A stretch of 64,000 nucleotides of DNA from Triticum aestivum. Its lineage: Eukaryota; Streptophyta; Magnoliopsida; Poales; Poaceae. The notes beneath the pieces were generated by a model. The model saw nothing but the letters and a program-made list of their open reading frames with translations. It had not been told where the DNA came from and did not search any database. Where the stretch lies: NCBI RefSeq assembly GCF_018294505.1, contig NC_057810.1, positions 209,826,113 through 209,890,112 on the forward strand, written 5' to 3'. This document shows positions 44,251 through 56,638 of the stretch, one piece after another; within the stretch, counting starts at the first letter, position 1, and every line of letters starts with the position of its first letter. A program made the translations under genes and the position numbers.

Positions 44251-44610
44251 AACCCATGCACAATGGATGCCATGACATGGGAGTATTCAGAGCTCACTCA
44301 TGTGGATATCGGGGCCAAATTGGAGGTCTCTCATGGGGGTGATGGTGGTGGTTGAGGAGGTGATGGTGGTGGCCCTGTAGTGGTGATGATTTCCTTGGAG
44401 GTGATGGTTGTGGTGATGAGCACGAAAGTGCTTGAGTTTTGTACTGCATGCCTTTGATTCAAATCGACCCAGACATAAGACTGCTATGTTGTGGTGATTT
44501 TGGATCAAACTTGATTGGTGCAGTGCCTTTTTGATGAGCTCTATGCATGTTTAATTTGAATTGCTCGATTAGATGAACTATATGCATGCTTATTGTTGAT
44601 TTGTTGTGTA
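44251..44610 (+). other. 3' flank of NAM-like pseudogene
   Basis: It contains a GGTGATGGTGGTGG-rich stretch (44336-44420), which could be the remains of a Gly/Asp/His-rich coding tail, then AT-rich 3' UTR-like DNA up to the Copia LTR. No open gene. Confidence 0.3.
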
Positions 44611-45279
44611 TGTTCTGAATGAAATATGCCCTAGAGGCAATAATAAAGTTGTTATTTTATATTTCCTTATTCGTGATAAAGGTTTATAATTCATGCTAGA
44701 ATTGTATTGATCGGAAACTTAAATACATGTGTGAATACATAAATAAATACCGTGTCCCTAGTAAGCCTCTACTAGACTAGCTCGTTGATCAAAGATGGTG
44801 AAGGTTTCCTAACCATGGAATGTGTTGTCATTTGATAATGGGATCACATCATTAGGAGAATGATGTGATGGACAAGACCCATTCGTTAGCTTAGCATAAT
44901 GATCGCTCGGTTTATTGCTATTGCTTTCTTCATGCCAAATACATATTCCTTCGACTATGAGATTATGCAACTCCCGGATACCGGAGGAATGCCTTATGTG
45001 CTATCAAACATCACAACATAACTGGGTGATCATAAGGATGCTCTACAGGTATCTCTGAACGTGTTTGTTGAGTTGGCATAGATCAAGATTAGGATTTGTC
45101 ACTCCGAATATCGGAGAGGTATCTCTGGGCCCTCTGGGTAATACACATCATAAGAAGCCTTGCAAGCAAATGACTAATGAGTTAGTTACGAGATGTTGTA
45201 TTACGGAACGAGTAAACAGACTTGCCAGTAATGAGATTGAACTAGGTATAGAGACACCAACGATCGAATCTCGGGCAGG
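44611..45279 (+). repeat. Left LTR of Angela-type element, first part
   Basis: The text GAAATATGCCCTAGAGGCAATAATAAAG … CTCGTTGATCAAAGATGG … GGGATCACATCATTAGGAG is the well-known start of Angela/BARE LTRs. The first bases (TGTTCTGAATGAAATATG) differ from the usual TGTTGGAAATATG. It breaks off at GGGCAGG where the nested element begins. Confidence 0.9.
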
Positions 45280-46957
45280 TGATACGTCTCCAACGTATCT
45301 ATAATTTATGAAGTATTGATGCCATGTTTACAACAATTTTATATGAGTTTGGTATGATTTGCATGGAACTAACTCGGACTGTGCTGTTTTCAGCAGAACT
45401 ACCGAGGTGTTGTTTTTTGTGTAGAAATGAAAGTTCTCCAAATGAGCTGAAACTTTTCGATGATTTTTTTTGGAACAAAAGGGATCCCCGAAGCTTCATG
45501 GAAGGACCAGAAGGTGAAGGAGTAGTGCACAAAACACCGGGGCACACCTGGGCCCTTGCCCGTGACCGGGTGGGTTGTGCTCACCTCGAGGCCCATCTTC
45601 GCATGAAACTAACGCCAAAAAATCCTATAAATAGAGAAACCATCAGAAATAACCCTAAATCAGAAGTTCTGCCGCTGCAAGCCTTTGTAGACACGAAAAA
45701 CCAATCTAGACCCTATTCTGGCACTCCGCCGGAGGGGGAGATCATCATCGGTGGCCATCTTCATCATCCCGACGGCCACCATGATGAGGAGGGAGTAGTC
45801 CACCCTCGGGGCTGAGGGTTTGCACCAGTAGCTATGTGTTCAATCTTTCTCTCTCTCTCTCTCTCTCTCTCTTCTGTTCTTGAGATGTCACGATCTTGAT
45901 GTATCGCGAGCTTTGTTAATATAGTTGGATCATATGGTGTTTTCCTCTCTCTATCTTGTTGTGATGACTTGAGTTTTCCCTTTGAGATTTTGTTTTATTG
46001 GATTGCATACTTTTATGGATTTGAGAACACTTGATGTATGTCTTACTATGAATACCAGTGGTGACGATGGGGTATCATATTGATTCACTTGATATGTGTT
46101 TTGGCACTCAACTCGCGGATTCCCGAGGTGACATTGGGGTAATCTATGCATAGGGGTTGATGCACGTTCTCTTCTTTGTTTCTTCGATAGAAATCTTGGG
46201 GCACTCTTTGAGGTTCTTTGTGTTGGATCGAGTATTATGAATCTGAATTTGTTTGGTGTATATCGTATAATCAACTCACGGATACTCGCGGTGACATTGG
46301 AGCACCTATGTGACATTAGAGTTGGTTGATGTGTATCATATGGTGTTATTTTAGTACGAACTCTTGGTTAGATCGATCAGAAAGAATAGCTTGGTGTTAC
46401 TTTAGTACAAACTCTAGGATAGATTGATCGGAAAGAATAGCTTTGAGGTGGTTTCGTACCCTACAAACAATTTCTTCTTATGTTCTCCGCTAGATAAGAA
46501 CTTTGGAGTGATTCTTCATCACACTTTGAGGGATGGTTATATGATCCAATTATATTAGCATTGTTGAGAGATTGCACTAGTGAAAGTACGGACCCTAGGC
46601 CTCATTTTCTTGCAATACCGTTTGTGCCCCATTTTTATCAATTGCTACCTTGCTGTTTTTCATTGTTCCTATTACAAAAATAAATATTTACTATCATTAC
46701 TACGCTTTTATTACCATCTCTTCACCGAACTAGTGCACTTATACAAATTACCATTGTATTTGGTGTGTTGGGGACACAAGAGACTTTTTGTTATTTGGTT
46801 GCATGGTTGTTTGTGAGAGAACATCTTCATCCTACACCTCCCACGAATTGATAAACCTTAGGTCATCCACTTGAGGGAAATTTTCTATTGTCCTATAGAA
46901 CTCTACGCTTGGAGACCCAACACGAGTCTACAAGAACAAGTTGTGTAGTAGACATCA
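45280..46957 (+). repeat. Left LTR of Sabrina-like element
   Basis: Starts TGATACGTCTCCAACG. TCCTATAAATAGAG near 45625 is a TATA box. A (CT)n run occupies about 45849-45872. Frames inside, such as 45324-45815, are not genes. Confidence 0.9.
45849..45872. repeat. CT microsatellite in LTR
   Basis: About twelve CT units. The right LTR has a shorter run near 51535-51549, so the tract changed length after insertion. Confidence 0.9.
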
Positions 46958-46967
46958 AGCTCTTTTC

Positions 46968-46986
46968 TGGCAACGTTGCCGGGGAG
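46968..46986 (+). other. Primer-binding site of Sabrina-like element
   Basis: TGGCAACGTTGCCGGGGAG lies 10 bases after the left LTR. It is one base away from the TGGCGCCGTTGCCGGGG site of Athila-clade elements. Confidence 0.85.
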
Positions 46987-47080
46987 GTGAGTGCTTGAAG
47001 GTATATCTTTAGCTCTTGCAATCAAATCTTTTAGTTTCTTGTTTTATCACTAGTTTGGTTTATAAAAAGAAAACTAAAAA

Positions 47081-47625
47081 ATGGAATTGAGGTTGCATCA
47101 TATTGTACATCTTCATAATGTCTTTCGTGAAAATTATGGAAAGGAAAATTATGCTCAATTGATAGAAGAAGAATTAAATAGAATGTTTGGCATAAATGAT
47201 GAGCATGGTAGCAATGTTGTTAGTATGAATTCTTTGAATATCCATGATGCTAATGATATGCAAATCTATAAACTTGGGGATGCTATGTTTGATGAAGATG
47301 ATATTTTATTCCCCCAAGTTTTGATGAGAAATTTTTTTATAATGGTAGCATGCCTCCTATTTATGATGATAACAATGATGAATGTGGGTCTGGAAGAGTG
47401 TCAACTATAGGTAATGATCCCACTATTTTGGACCGTGTTGAATCTTATCACAATGATGAAAGTGGATTTGGAGAGGTCGTGACTTTATTTAGTGATGAAT
47501 CCACTATTTCGGAAGAGATTTCAATTGATTATGAGAAGAAAGTTTCTATCTATGATGATTATGGTGATGACATGTTTGCTATAAAGAATAATGATAATCA
47601 TGAAACTTGTCATCATGATTTTTAA
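47081..47625 (+). pseudogene. Small ORF of Sabrina-like element, frameshifted
   Basis: Two overlapping frames, 47081-47410 and 47350-47625, form one acidic protein of about 180 residues when joined across a shift near 47320. The first begins MELRLHHIVHLHNVF, the second carries Asp/Glu/Ser-rich text (YDDNNDECGSG, YHNDESGFGE). No nucleic-acid-binding, protease or envelope motif is visible. Similar small acidic ORFs occur in this family, function unknown. Confidence 0.5.
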
Positions 47626-48089
47626 TTTTCAATCTCATGATAGTTATTTTTATTGAGTTTGCTCCCACTACTGAAAAGATCATGAAAAGAATCCTTTATG
47701 TGATAGTTATTTGTTGAATTCATTCATGATGCTACTGAAAATTATTATGAGAGAGGAACATATGCTTTTACATATTTCAATAATATTAAGTTTCATTTCT
47801 ATGTGTTGAAAATTTTGAAGTTTTGCTTGTTTTTCCTTCCTATGCTAGTTGATTCTTGTTCCCATAAATTGTTTGCTCACAAAATCCCTATGCATAGGAA
47901 GTGGGTTAGACTTAAATGCGCTTTCCATGTGATTCATGATGCTCTTATTATGTTTCAATCCTTAACTTTTATGTGAGCATCATTGAACTCATCATGCCTA
48001 GCTAAAAGGCATTAAAGAAAAGCGCTTGTTGGGAGACAACCCATCATTTACCTACCGTTTTTGTGTGTTATTAGTCTACTTTAGTAATC

Positions 48090-49560
48090 ATGTTTTATTG
48101 CTTTTGTTTCAATAAAGTTCCAAGTAAAGCCTTTGGGATAGTGTGGATGATAGTTGACTTGAATCTGTGCAAAAACAGAAACTTTTATGATCAGTCCAGA
48201 AATTTTGATATTCACTGGAATGTGCTTTTGATCTGAATTTTTAATAGGAGATAGATATACAAATTATCTATGTTGTCCTAATTTTTCATAATTTTTGGAG
48301 TTACAAAAGTATGATTGGAGTACAGATTACTTTAGACTGCTCTGTTTTTGATAAATTCTATTTTCAATGCATAGTTTGCTTGTTTCCTAGTTTCTATGGC
48401 CTATATAGCTCAATATAAATTGTGGAAATTATAGGCTACAATAGTAATTGTGTGAGAACAATTATGAATCTTGTCTTTGACAGTACCAAAGTGAATGGTT
48501 TGCTCTTTATCATACTAACCTATCTCACGAAGTTCTGTTAAGTTTTGTGTGATTGAAGTTTTCAAGCTTTGGGTGAGATATCGATATGAGGAGAATAAGG
48601 AGTGACAAAACCCTAAGCTTGGGGATTCCCAAGGCACTCCCAAGGTAATATTCAAGGAAGATCCAAGCAACTAAGCTTGGGGATGTCCCGGAAGGCATCC
48701 CCTCTTTCGTCTCCAACATTATCGGTGACCTTAATTGAGGCTATATTTTTATTCGTCACATGATATGTGTTTTTCTTGGAGTGTCATTTTATTTTGTTAG
48801 GATTTGCTTTCTGTTATCTATAATAATGTTTTGCATCTTTTACTTCAATAAAAATGCCAAGTATAGCCTTTGCCATGCTTATTTTGTGAGTCTACTTGTG
48901 GCTGTTTCAAAACAGAAAGTTTGTTGTTGTTGCAAAAATTCTCTAGAAAATTAAGAATGGGATAAAATGTTGAATTTTTTTGCATAGTAAGCTATAATAA
49001 ATTTTCTACAGTTTGGTAAGTTTTCAGAATTTTCGGAGTTAGGGAAGTATGATGAATATTGCACTCTTTACAGACTACTCTGTTTAGACAGATTGCTATT
49101 ATGTTTGCATTGTATGCATATGTTTGCTTGTTTAATGATTCTATTTGAGGACAGGAGTATTAAATATGTAGAGGCATTTAGTATGCAATGTTTAATAATA
49201 ATTTTAGCGATTTTCTATAGTATAGAATGATAAGGTTATTGCATTGATTTATACTAACTTATCTCATGAGTTCTTGTTGAGTTTTGTGTGGATGAAGTTT
49301 TTAAGATTTAGGGAAACCGTGATATAAATGAATTAAGGAGACACAAAAGCTCAAGCTTGGGTATTCCCAAGGCATCCCAAGATAATATTCCAATAAGTCT
49401 CAAGCATCTAAGCTTGGGGATGCCCCGGTAGGCATCCCACCTTTCTTCTTCAACAATTATCGGTTAGTATCAGTTGAGCCTAAGTTTTTGCTTCTTCACA
49501 TGAGTTGTGCAATTCTTGGAATGCCATTTTATTTTCTTTTGCTTTCTATTTTAATAAAAT
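48090..49560 (+). repeat. Diverged tandem duplication in Sabrina-like internal domain
   Basis: Two units of roughly 700 bp (about 48110-48830 and 48840-49560) share, in the same order: TTCAATAAA…GCCAAGTA, CAGACTACTCTGTTT, TGTTTGCTTGTTT, CTAACTTATCTCA, GTTGAGTTTTGTGTG, then AAGCTTGGGGATG…GGCATCCC. Each unit ends with motifs like the real polypurine tract (TTAAGCTTGGGGATGC, 50967-50981). Confidence 0.75.
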
Positions 49561-50966
49561 ACTTATATCTGAAAGTTTTTAAATAAAAAAGAGTCCTCAA
49601 AATAGCTACCCATCTACATAACTACTCGCTTGATCTTCACTTATATCTTTTTGGAGTAGTTTGTCTATTAATCTTGTGCTTCACTTATATCCTATGAGTA
49701 AATTCTTGAATGAATTGAATATAGTGAAGTTGAAATTATATGTTCACATCATGCCTAGTGGTAACTTCACAATGGGTTTAGAAAGTGAAATCTTTTGAAG
49801 CTTGACAATCACAATATTGGTCATACAAGCAATTCCTAAATGATTACTATAAGGAAGAGCACTTTCATGTGCAAATATATTATCTTGGACATCTTCTATG
49901 ATTGTGAATACCCATTAATTAGTTGAACAAATTAGTTGAAGTTGGACAAGGAAGACAAGATAATGAGTTATGGTTGTGTATATTTGCCTAGAAGTTATAT
50001 TGTCATAGATCCTCCAACATGTGCTGTTTGCCTAGGATCTTTTGCTAGCCAAAAATTCGTACTAAGTAGAGATACTGCTTGTGCATCCAAAAACCCTCAA
50101 ACCTAGTTTCTTGCCTTGAGTGTCCACCATACCTACCTAAGGATTGAATAAGATCCGTCAAGTAAGTTGTCATTGGTGCATAAAGCAACAAAAATTGCTC
50201 CTAAATATGTTTGATCTTTTATTGTAAGGGAAAATTAAGCATTGTATGAACTTGTGATGGCAAAGTAATAAAAGCGATAGACTACATAATAAAGGTTGCT
50301 ATCATAAGGGGCAATATAGCGTGACATTCCTTTGCATTAAGAGCTTGGACATCCTAATAGAAAGTGCATGGCAACCACTGCTTCCCTCTGCGAAGGGCCT
50401 ATCTTTTACTTTTCAGTATTTATGCAAAGAGTCAATAGTATAAATTCTCATTTCAACCTCGATTATTCTCTAGTTGGCAAGCATCATGTGGTGGGGAAAG
50501 ATCTAGGCACATATGACCAGTCAAATATATTTGATCATGATTTATTATTATTGACAATTATCTCTATGATAAATGAGTTGGGAGGCAAAATATTAAGCCC
50601 CTATCTTTCTTTGTGTTTGGTGGATGCCATTTGTTCTAAGAATATGCTTTGAGTAGTCAATCATGGAATACTATATGATGATTGAGTATGTGGAGCTCTT
50701 ACTTAGACTCTGTTGAATAAGTTGAATTGCAATTGTTTGGTGACTAAGAATATAGGTTGTTGAGTTTCAAGAGAATTCATTGTTTGAACCTTAACATGTG
50801 AATTGGTTGCTACTTTAACATGAAAAGTTTTATGAGAAAGAGTTGCTGTTATGATGCTAGGAAAAGTGATTTAAATTATCATTTATCAAACTTATGCACT
50901 TTGCTAGCATTCACACTTCATAAATTATTTCTTTTATCATTTACCTACTCGAGGACGAGTAGAAAT
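49561..50966 (+). other. Rest of Sabrina-like internal domain, non-coding
   Basis: AT-rich, with one 94-codon frame at 50368-50652 that lacks any motif. I see no gag, protease, integrase or polymerase segment. Confidence 0.6.
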
Positions 50967-50981
50967 TAAGCTTGGGGATGC
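50967..50981 (+). other. Polypurine tract of Sabrina-like element
   Basis: TTAAGCTTGGGGATGC directly precedes the right LTR start (TGATACATC at 50982), as in other Athila-clade Triticeae elements. Confidence 0.8.
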
Positions 50982-52637
50982 TGATACATCTGCAACGTAT
51001 CTATAATTTAGGAAGTATTCATGCCATGTTTACAACAATTTTATATGATTTTGGTATGATTTGCATGGAACTAACCCGGACTGACGCTATTTTCAGCAGA
51101 ACTACCGTGGTGTTGTTTTTTGTGCAGAAATGAAAGTTCTCCAAATGAGATGAAACTTTTTGACGATTTTTTTGGAACAAAAGAGACCCCCGAAGCTTCG
51201 TGGAAGGACCATTAGGGGAAGTAGTAGGGCACAAGACACCGGGCCGCGCCTGGGCCCTTGCCCGTGCCCCGGTGGGTTGTTCTCACCTCGAGGCCCATCT
51301 TCGCGTGAAACCAACACCAAAAAATCCTATACATAGAGAAACCATCAGAAATAACCCTAGATCATAAGTTCTGCCGCCACAAGCCTCTATAGCGATGAAA
51401 AGCCAATCTAGACCCTGTTCCATCATGTGAGATCATCACTGGTGGCCATCTTCATCATCCGGCGGCCACCATGATGAGGAGGGAGTAGTCCACCGTCGGG
51501 GCTGAGGGTTTGTACCAGTAGCTATGTGTTTAATCTCTCTCTCTCTCTCATGTTCTTGATATGTCATGATCTTGAAGTATCGCGGGCTTTGTTAATATAG
51601 TTGGATCATATGGCGTTTTCCCTCTCTATCTTGTTGTGATGAATTGAGTTTTCCCTTTGAGATTTCGTTTTATTGGATTAAATATTTTTATGGATTTGAG
51701 AACACTTGATGTATGTCTTGCTATGAATACCCTTGGTGACAGTGGGGTATCATATTGATTCGCTTGATATGTGTTTTGGCACTCAACTCGCGGATTCCCT
51801 AGGTGACATTGGGGTAGTCTATGCATAGGGGTTGATGCACATTCTCCTCTTTGTTTCTCCGATAGAAATCTTGAGGCACTCTTTGAGGTTCTTTGTGTTG
51901 GATCGAGTATTAAGAATCTGAAATTGTTTGATGCACATCGTACAATCAACTCTTGGATAGTCGCAGTGACATTGGAGTATCTACGTGATATTAGAGTTGG
52001 TTGATGTGTATCATATGGTGTTATTTTAGTATGAACTCTTGGTTAGATCGATCGGAAAGAATAGCTTGGTGTTATTTTTAGTAAGAATTCTAGGATAGAT
52101 TGATCGGAAAGAATAGCTTTGAGGTGGTTTCGTACCCTAAAAAAAATTTCTTCTTATGTTCTCCAGTAGATAAGAACTTTGGAGTGGTTCTTCATCGCAC
52201 TTTGAGGGATGGTTATACGATCCAATTATATTAGCATTATTGAGAGATTGCACTAGCGAAAGTACGGACCCTAGGCCCCATTTTCAAGCATTGCAATACC
52301 GTTTGTGCTTCGTTTTATCAATTGCTACCTTATTGTTTTTTGTTGTTCCTAATACCAAAATCAATATCTACTATCATTACTACGCTTTTATTACCATCTC
52401 TTCACCGAACTAGTGCACCTATACAAATTACCATTGTATTTGGTGTGTTGGGGACACAAGAGACTTTTTGTTATTTGGTTGCAGGGTTGTTTGAGAGAGA
52501 ACATCTTCATCCTACGCCTCCCACAGATTGATAAAACTTAGGTCATACACTTGAGGGAAATTTTCTACTGTCCTACAAAACTCTGCGCTTGGAGGCCCAA
52601 CACGAGTCTACAAGAACATGTTGTGTAGTAGACATCA
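50982..52637 (+). repeat. Right LTR of Sabrina-like element
   Basis: Co-linear with 45280-46957 but with a deletion near 51420 (text between CTGTTCC and GATCATCA shortened) and the shorter CT run. Ends GTAGACATCA. Confidence 0.9.
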
Positions 52638-52642
52638 GTAGG

Positions 52643-53698
52643 TAACATACCGATGGACAATGGGAATTACGTATGTTGTCATAACGGTTCGACCGATAAA
52701 GATCTTTGTAGAATATGTAGGAGCCAATATGGGCATCCAGGTTCTGCTATTGGTTATTGACCGGAGAGGCGTCTTTGTCATGTCTATATAGTTCTTGAAC
52801 CCGTAGGGTCCGCACGCTTAACGTTCATTGATGATATAGTGTTATATGAGTTATATGATTTGGTGAACGAATGTTGTTCGGAGTCCCGGATGAGATCACA
52901 GACATGACGAGGAGTCTCGAAATGGTCAAGAGGTAAATATTGATCTATAGGATGATGGTATTCGGACACCGGAATAGTTTCGGAGTGCACCGGGTACTCA
53001 TTGGGTCATCAGAAGGGGTTCCGGGCACCCTCGACAAGTGTATGGCCCTTATGGTCCAGAAGGGGGGACAGACCAGCCCACAAAGGGGCTGGTGCGCCCC
53101 TTCCCTTGGCTGGCCGTCCCTAGGGGAAGGAAAGGGGAGGGATGGCCCCTCCTGCCTTTCCCTCCTCAAGAGAGAAAGGAAATGGGGGGGGGGCGACCTC
53201 CTCCTTCCTTCGTCCCGCACTCCAAATAAGGAAGGGGGGCGCCACTTGGGGGAAGACCCCAAGTAGGATTCAGCCTACTTGGGGGCGCCTCTTGGCTGCT
53301 CCGTCCACCCCGCACCTATATATATGTGGGAGGGGGTGCCTAGCACACCCTAAGGCAATTGCTTAGCCGTGTGCGAAGCCCTGCGGAGATGACTTCACTG
53401 TCACCGTCACCACGCCGTCATGCTACTGGAACTCATCCACTACCTCGTCGTCTTGCTGGATCAAGAAGGCACGGACGTCATAGAGTTGAACATTTGCTTA
53501 ACGCAGAGGTACCGTACGTTCGGTACTCGATCAGTTGGATCGCGAAGAAAGTTCGACTACATCAACCGCATTGTCAAACGCTTATCCTTACTAACTACGA
53601 GGGTACGTAGACACACTCTCCCCTTGTTTCTATGCATCTCCTTGATAGATCTTGCGTGTGCGTAGAATTTTTTGTTTTCCATGCAACGTTTCCCAACA
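52643..53698 (+). repeat. Left LTR of Angela-type element, second part
   Basis: Resumes at TAACATACCGATGG and runs through TATATATATGTGGGAGG (TATA region, about 53318-53334) to the end TGCAACGTTTCCCAACA. Frames here (52940-53266 and others) are not genes. Confidence 0.9.
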
Positions 53699-53717
53699 GG
53701 GGCATCCGAGCCAGGTC
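53699..53717 (+). other. Primer-binding site region of Angela-type element
   Basis: GGGGCATCCGAGCCAGGTC follows the LTR. It corresponds to the TGGCATCAGAGC-type initiator-Met tRNA site of Angela/BARE elements with several substitutions. Confidence 0.65.
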
Positions 53718-54935
53718 TATGCGTAGATGATATGCACGAGTACAACAGAAAGAGTTGTGGGCGGTGATGGGCATACTACTTACCACCAATGCCTTATTTT
53801 GATTCGGCGGTATTGTGGGATGAAGTGGCCTGGACCAACCTTACATGTCCACGCACATGAGACCGGTTCCACCAACCGACATGCAACTAGTTTTGCATAA
53901 AGGTGGTTGGAGGGTGTCTGTTTTCCTACTTTAGTTGAATCAAATTTGACTATGGCCGGTCCTTGAGGAAGTTTAAAACAACAAACTTGATAAATTGCCG
54001 TTGTGGTTTTTGCCGTAGGTAAGAACGGTTCTTGCTAGAAGCCCATAGCAGCCATGTAAAACTTGCAACAACAAAGTTGAGGAGATCTAACTTGTTTTTG
54101 CAGGGCATGTTATGATGTGATATGGTTAAGACATGATGTGATATACATTGTTGTATGAGATGATCATGTTTTGTAAATTTATCGGCAACCGACAGGAGCC
54201 TTATGGTTGTCTCTTTATTGTATGAAATGCAATCGCCATGTAATTGCTTTACTTTATCTCTATGCGTTAGCAATAGTTGCAAAAGCAATAGTTGGCGAGA
54301 CGACCACGACGCAACGATGGAGATCAAGGTGTCTATCCGGTGACGATGGAGATCATGATGATGATTTGGAGATGGAGATCAAAAGCACAAGATGATGATG
54401 GCCATATCATGTCACATATTTTGATTGCATGTGATGTTTATCCTTTATGCACCTTATTTTGCTTAGAACGATGGTAGCATTATAAGATGATCCCTTCACT
54501 AAATTTCAAGATAAAAGTGTTCTTCCAGCGTATGCACCGTTGCTAAAGTTCGTCATTTTGAAGCACCTCGTGATGCTCGGGTGTGATAGACTCTACGTTC
54601 ACATACAACGGGTGTAAGACAGTTTTGCACATGCATAATACTTGGGTTAAACTTGACGAGCCTAGCATATACAGACATGGTCCCGGAACATTGGAGACCA
54701 AAAGGTCGAACGTGAGTGATATAGTAGATATGATCAACATAGAGATGTTCACCATTGATGACTATCCCATCTCACATGATGATCGGACATGGGTTAGTTG
54801 ATTTGGATCACGTATCACTTAGATAACTTGAGGGATGTTTATTTAAGTGAGAGTTCATTAGTAATTTTGATTAATTGAACTCAATTTATCATGAACTTAT
54901 TCTTGATAGTATTTGCATATCTATTTTGTAGATTA
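53718..54935 (+). other. Untranslated leader of Angela-type element
   Basis: About 1.2 kb between primer site and gag, the long leader usual for BARE/Angela elements. Short frames on both strands carry no motif. Confidence 0.6.
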
Positions 54936-56506
54936 ATGGCCCGTGCTACCGTTCCCCTAAATTTTAATGCGTTCCTAGAGAAAGCTAAGTTGAAAGATAA
55001 TGGTAGAAACTACACGGACTGGGTCCGTAACTTGAGGATTATCCTCATTACTGCACATAAGAATTATGTCCTTGATGCACCGCTAGGTGACAGGCCTGCT
55101 GTAGGAGTTGATGCAGATGTTATGAACGTCTAGCAAGCTCGATCTAATGACTACTCAATAGTTCAATGTGCCATGCTTTACGACTTAGAATCAGGACTTC
55201 AAAGACGTTTTGAACATCATGGAGCATATGAGATGTTCCAGGAGTTGAAGTTAATATTTCAAGCAAATGCCTAGGTTGAGAGATATGAAGTCTCCAACAA
55301 GTTCTATAGCTACAGGATGGAGGAGAATAGTTCTGTCAGTGAACACATACTCAAAATGTCTGTGTATTATAATCACTTGACTCAACTGGGAGTTGATCTT
55401 CCAGTTGATTGTGTTATTGACAGAGGTCTTCAATCACTGCCACCAAGCTACAAAGGCTTCATGATGAACTATAATATGCAAGGGATGAACAAAACAATCC
55501 CCGAGCTCTTCGCAATGCTTAAGGCCGCGGAGGTAGAAATCAAGAAGGAGCATCAAGTGTTGATGTTTAACAACACCACTAGTTTCAAGAAAAAGGGCAA
55601 GGGAAAGAAAGGGAACTTCAAGAAGAATGGCAAGCAAGTTGCCACTATCGGGAATAGTCCCAAAGCTGGACCCAAGCCTGAAACTGAGTGCTTCTATTGA
55701 AAAGGAAGGGGTCACTGGAAGCGGAACTGCCCCAAGTATTTGGTGGATAAGAAGGATGGCAAAGTGAAAAAAGGTATATTTGATATACATGTAATTGATG
55801 TGTTCCTTACTAATGCTCGTAGTAGTGCCTGGGTATTTGATACTGGGTCGGTTGCTCATATTTGAAACTCGAAACAGGAGCTGCGGAATAAATGAAGATT
55901 CGCTAAGGAAGAGGTGACGATGCACGTTGGGAATGGTTCCAGGGTCGATGTGATCGCCGTCGGAACGCTATCTCTACATCTACCTTTGGGATTAGTTTTA
56001 GACCTGAATAATTGTTATTTGGTGCCCGCGTTGAGCATGAACATTATATCTGGATCTTGTTTATTGCGAGACGGTTATTCATTTAAGTCAGAGAATAATA
56101 GTTGTTCTATTTATATGAATAATATCTTTTATGGTCATGCACCCTTGAAGAGTGGTCTATTCTTGTTGAATCTCAATTGTAGTGATACACATATTCATAA
56201 TATTGATGCCAAAAGATGCAAAGTTGATAATGATAGTGCAAAATATTTGTGGCACTGCCGTTTAGGTCATATTAGTGTAAAGCGCATGAAGAAACTCCAT
56301 GTGGATGGGCTTTTGGAATCACTTGATTATGAATCATTTGATACTTGCGAACCATGCCTCATGGGCAAGATGACTAAAACTCCGTTCTCCAGAACAATGG
56401 AGTGAGCTAATGACTTATTGGAAATAATACATACCGATGTATGCGGTCCGATGAGTGTTGAGGCACGCGGCGGATATCATTATTTTCTGACCTTCACAGA
56501 TTATTT
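54936..56506 (+). pseudogene. Copia gag-protease-integrase polyprotein, stop-codon decayed
   Basis: The gag starts MARATVPLNFNAF at 54936. One reading phase holds throughout 1571 bp. Landmarks in order: gag core (YTDWVRNLRIIL; SVSEHILKMSVYYNHL), Lys-rich linker, CCHC zinc knuckle (C-FY-x-KGRG-H-WKRN-C, about 55688-55735), protease active site DTGS (about 55840), integrase HHCC zinc finger (WHCRLGH … CEPCLMGK) and the first catalytic Asp in HTDVCGPM. In-frame stops: 55131 TAG, 55272 TAG, 55698 TGA (replacing the second zinc-knuckle Cys), 55863 TGA, 55893 TGA and 56403 TGA. It ends at FTFTDYF. The other two integrase acidic residues and the polymerase are lost. Confidence 0.92.
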
Positions 56507-56622
56507 TGTTGGAAATATGCCCTAGAGGCAATAATAAATTGGTTATTATCATATTTCCTTATTCATGATAATCGTTTTATTATCCATGCTAGAATTGTAT
56601 TGATCGGAAACTCAGATACATG
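56507..56622 (+). repeat. Second Angela-type LTR start, 116 bp
   Basis: TGTTGGAAATATGCCCTAGAGG … TCGGAAACTCAGATACATG matches the beginning of the left LTR (44611 on). It abuts integrase coding sequence, so it is either a second Angela inserted into the first or the right LTR after a large internal deletion. It is cut by the CACTA element. Confidence 0.85.
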
Positions 56623-56638
56623 CACTACAAAAAAATAC

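Larger units (their letters stand above)
45280..52637 (+). mobile_element. Sabrina-like (Athila-clade) Gypsy element nested in Angela LTR
   Basis: LTRs 45280-46957 (1678 bp) and 50982-52637 (1656 bp) start TGATAC and end GTAGACATCA. The flanks are GCAGG (45275-45279) and GTAGG (52638-52642), a duplication with one mismatch. A primer site of Athila type follows the left LTR and a purine tract precedes the right LTR. The internal domain (4.0 kb) lacks polymerase genes and has only a small frameshifted ORF, so it is non-autonomous. A sample of about 205 bases shows around 15 LTR differences. It is clearly younger than the Angela copy it interrupts. Confidence 0.9.
44611..56506 (+). mobile_element. 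Angela/WIS/BARE-1-type Copia element, partial, with nested Gypsy
   Basis: The left LTR is split into 44611-45279 and 52643-53698 by a Sabrina-like element. Together they make about 1.72 kb, the usual Angela LTR length. The internal domain (53699-56506) has gag, protease and the start of integrase. It is cut at FTFTDYF, where another Angela LTR start abuts (56507). The rest of integrase, reverse transcriptase and RNase H are missing. The right end of the original element is not in the window. Confidence 0.88.

Noticed and set aside
45849..45872. GAGA-type regulatory element
   Set aside because: The CT run varies in length between the two LTRs, so it behaves like a simple microsatellite. No evidence of function.
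53038..53266. Gly/Pro-rich frames in Angela LTR
   Set aside because: Composition of the GC-rich LTR segment before its TATA box. Known LTR sequence and not coding.
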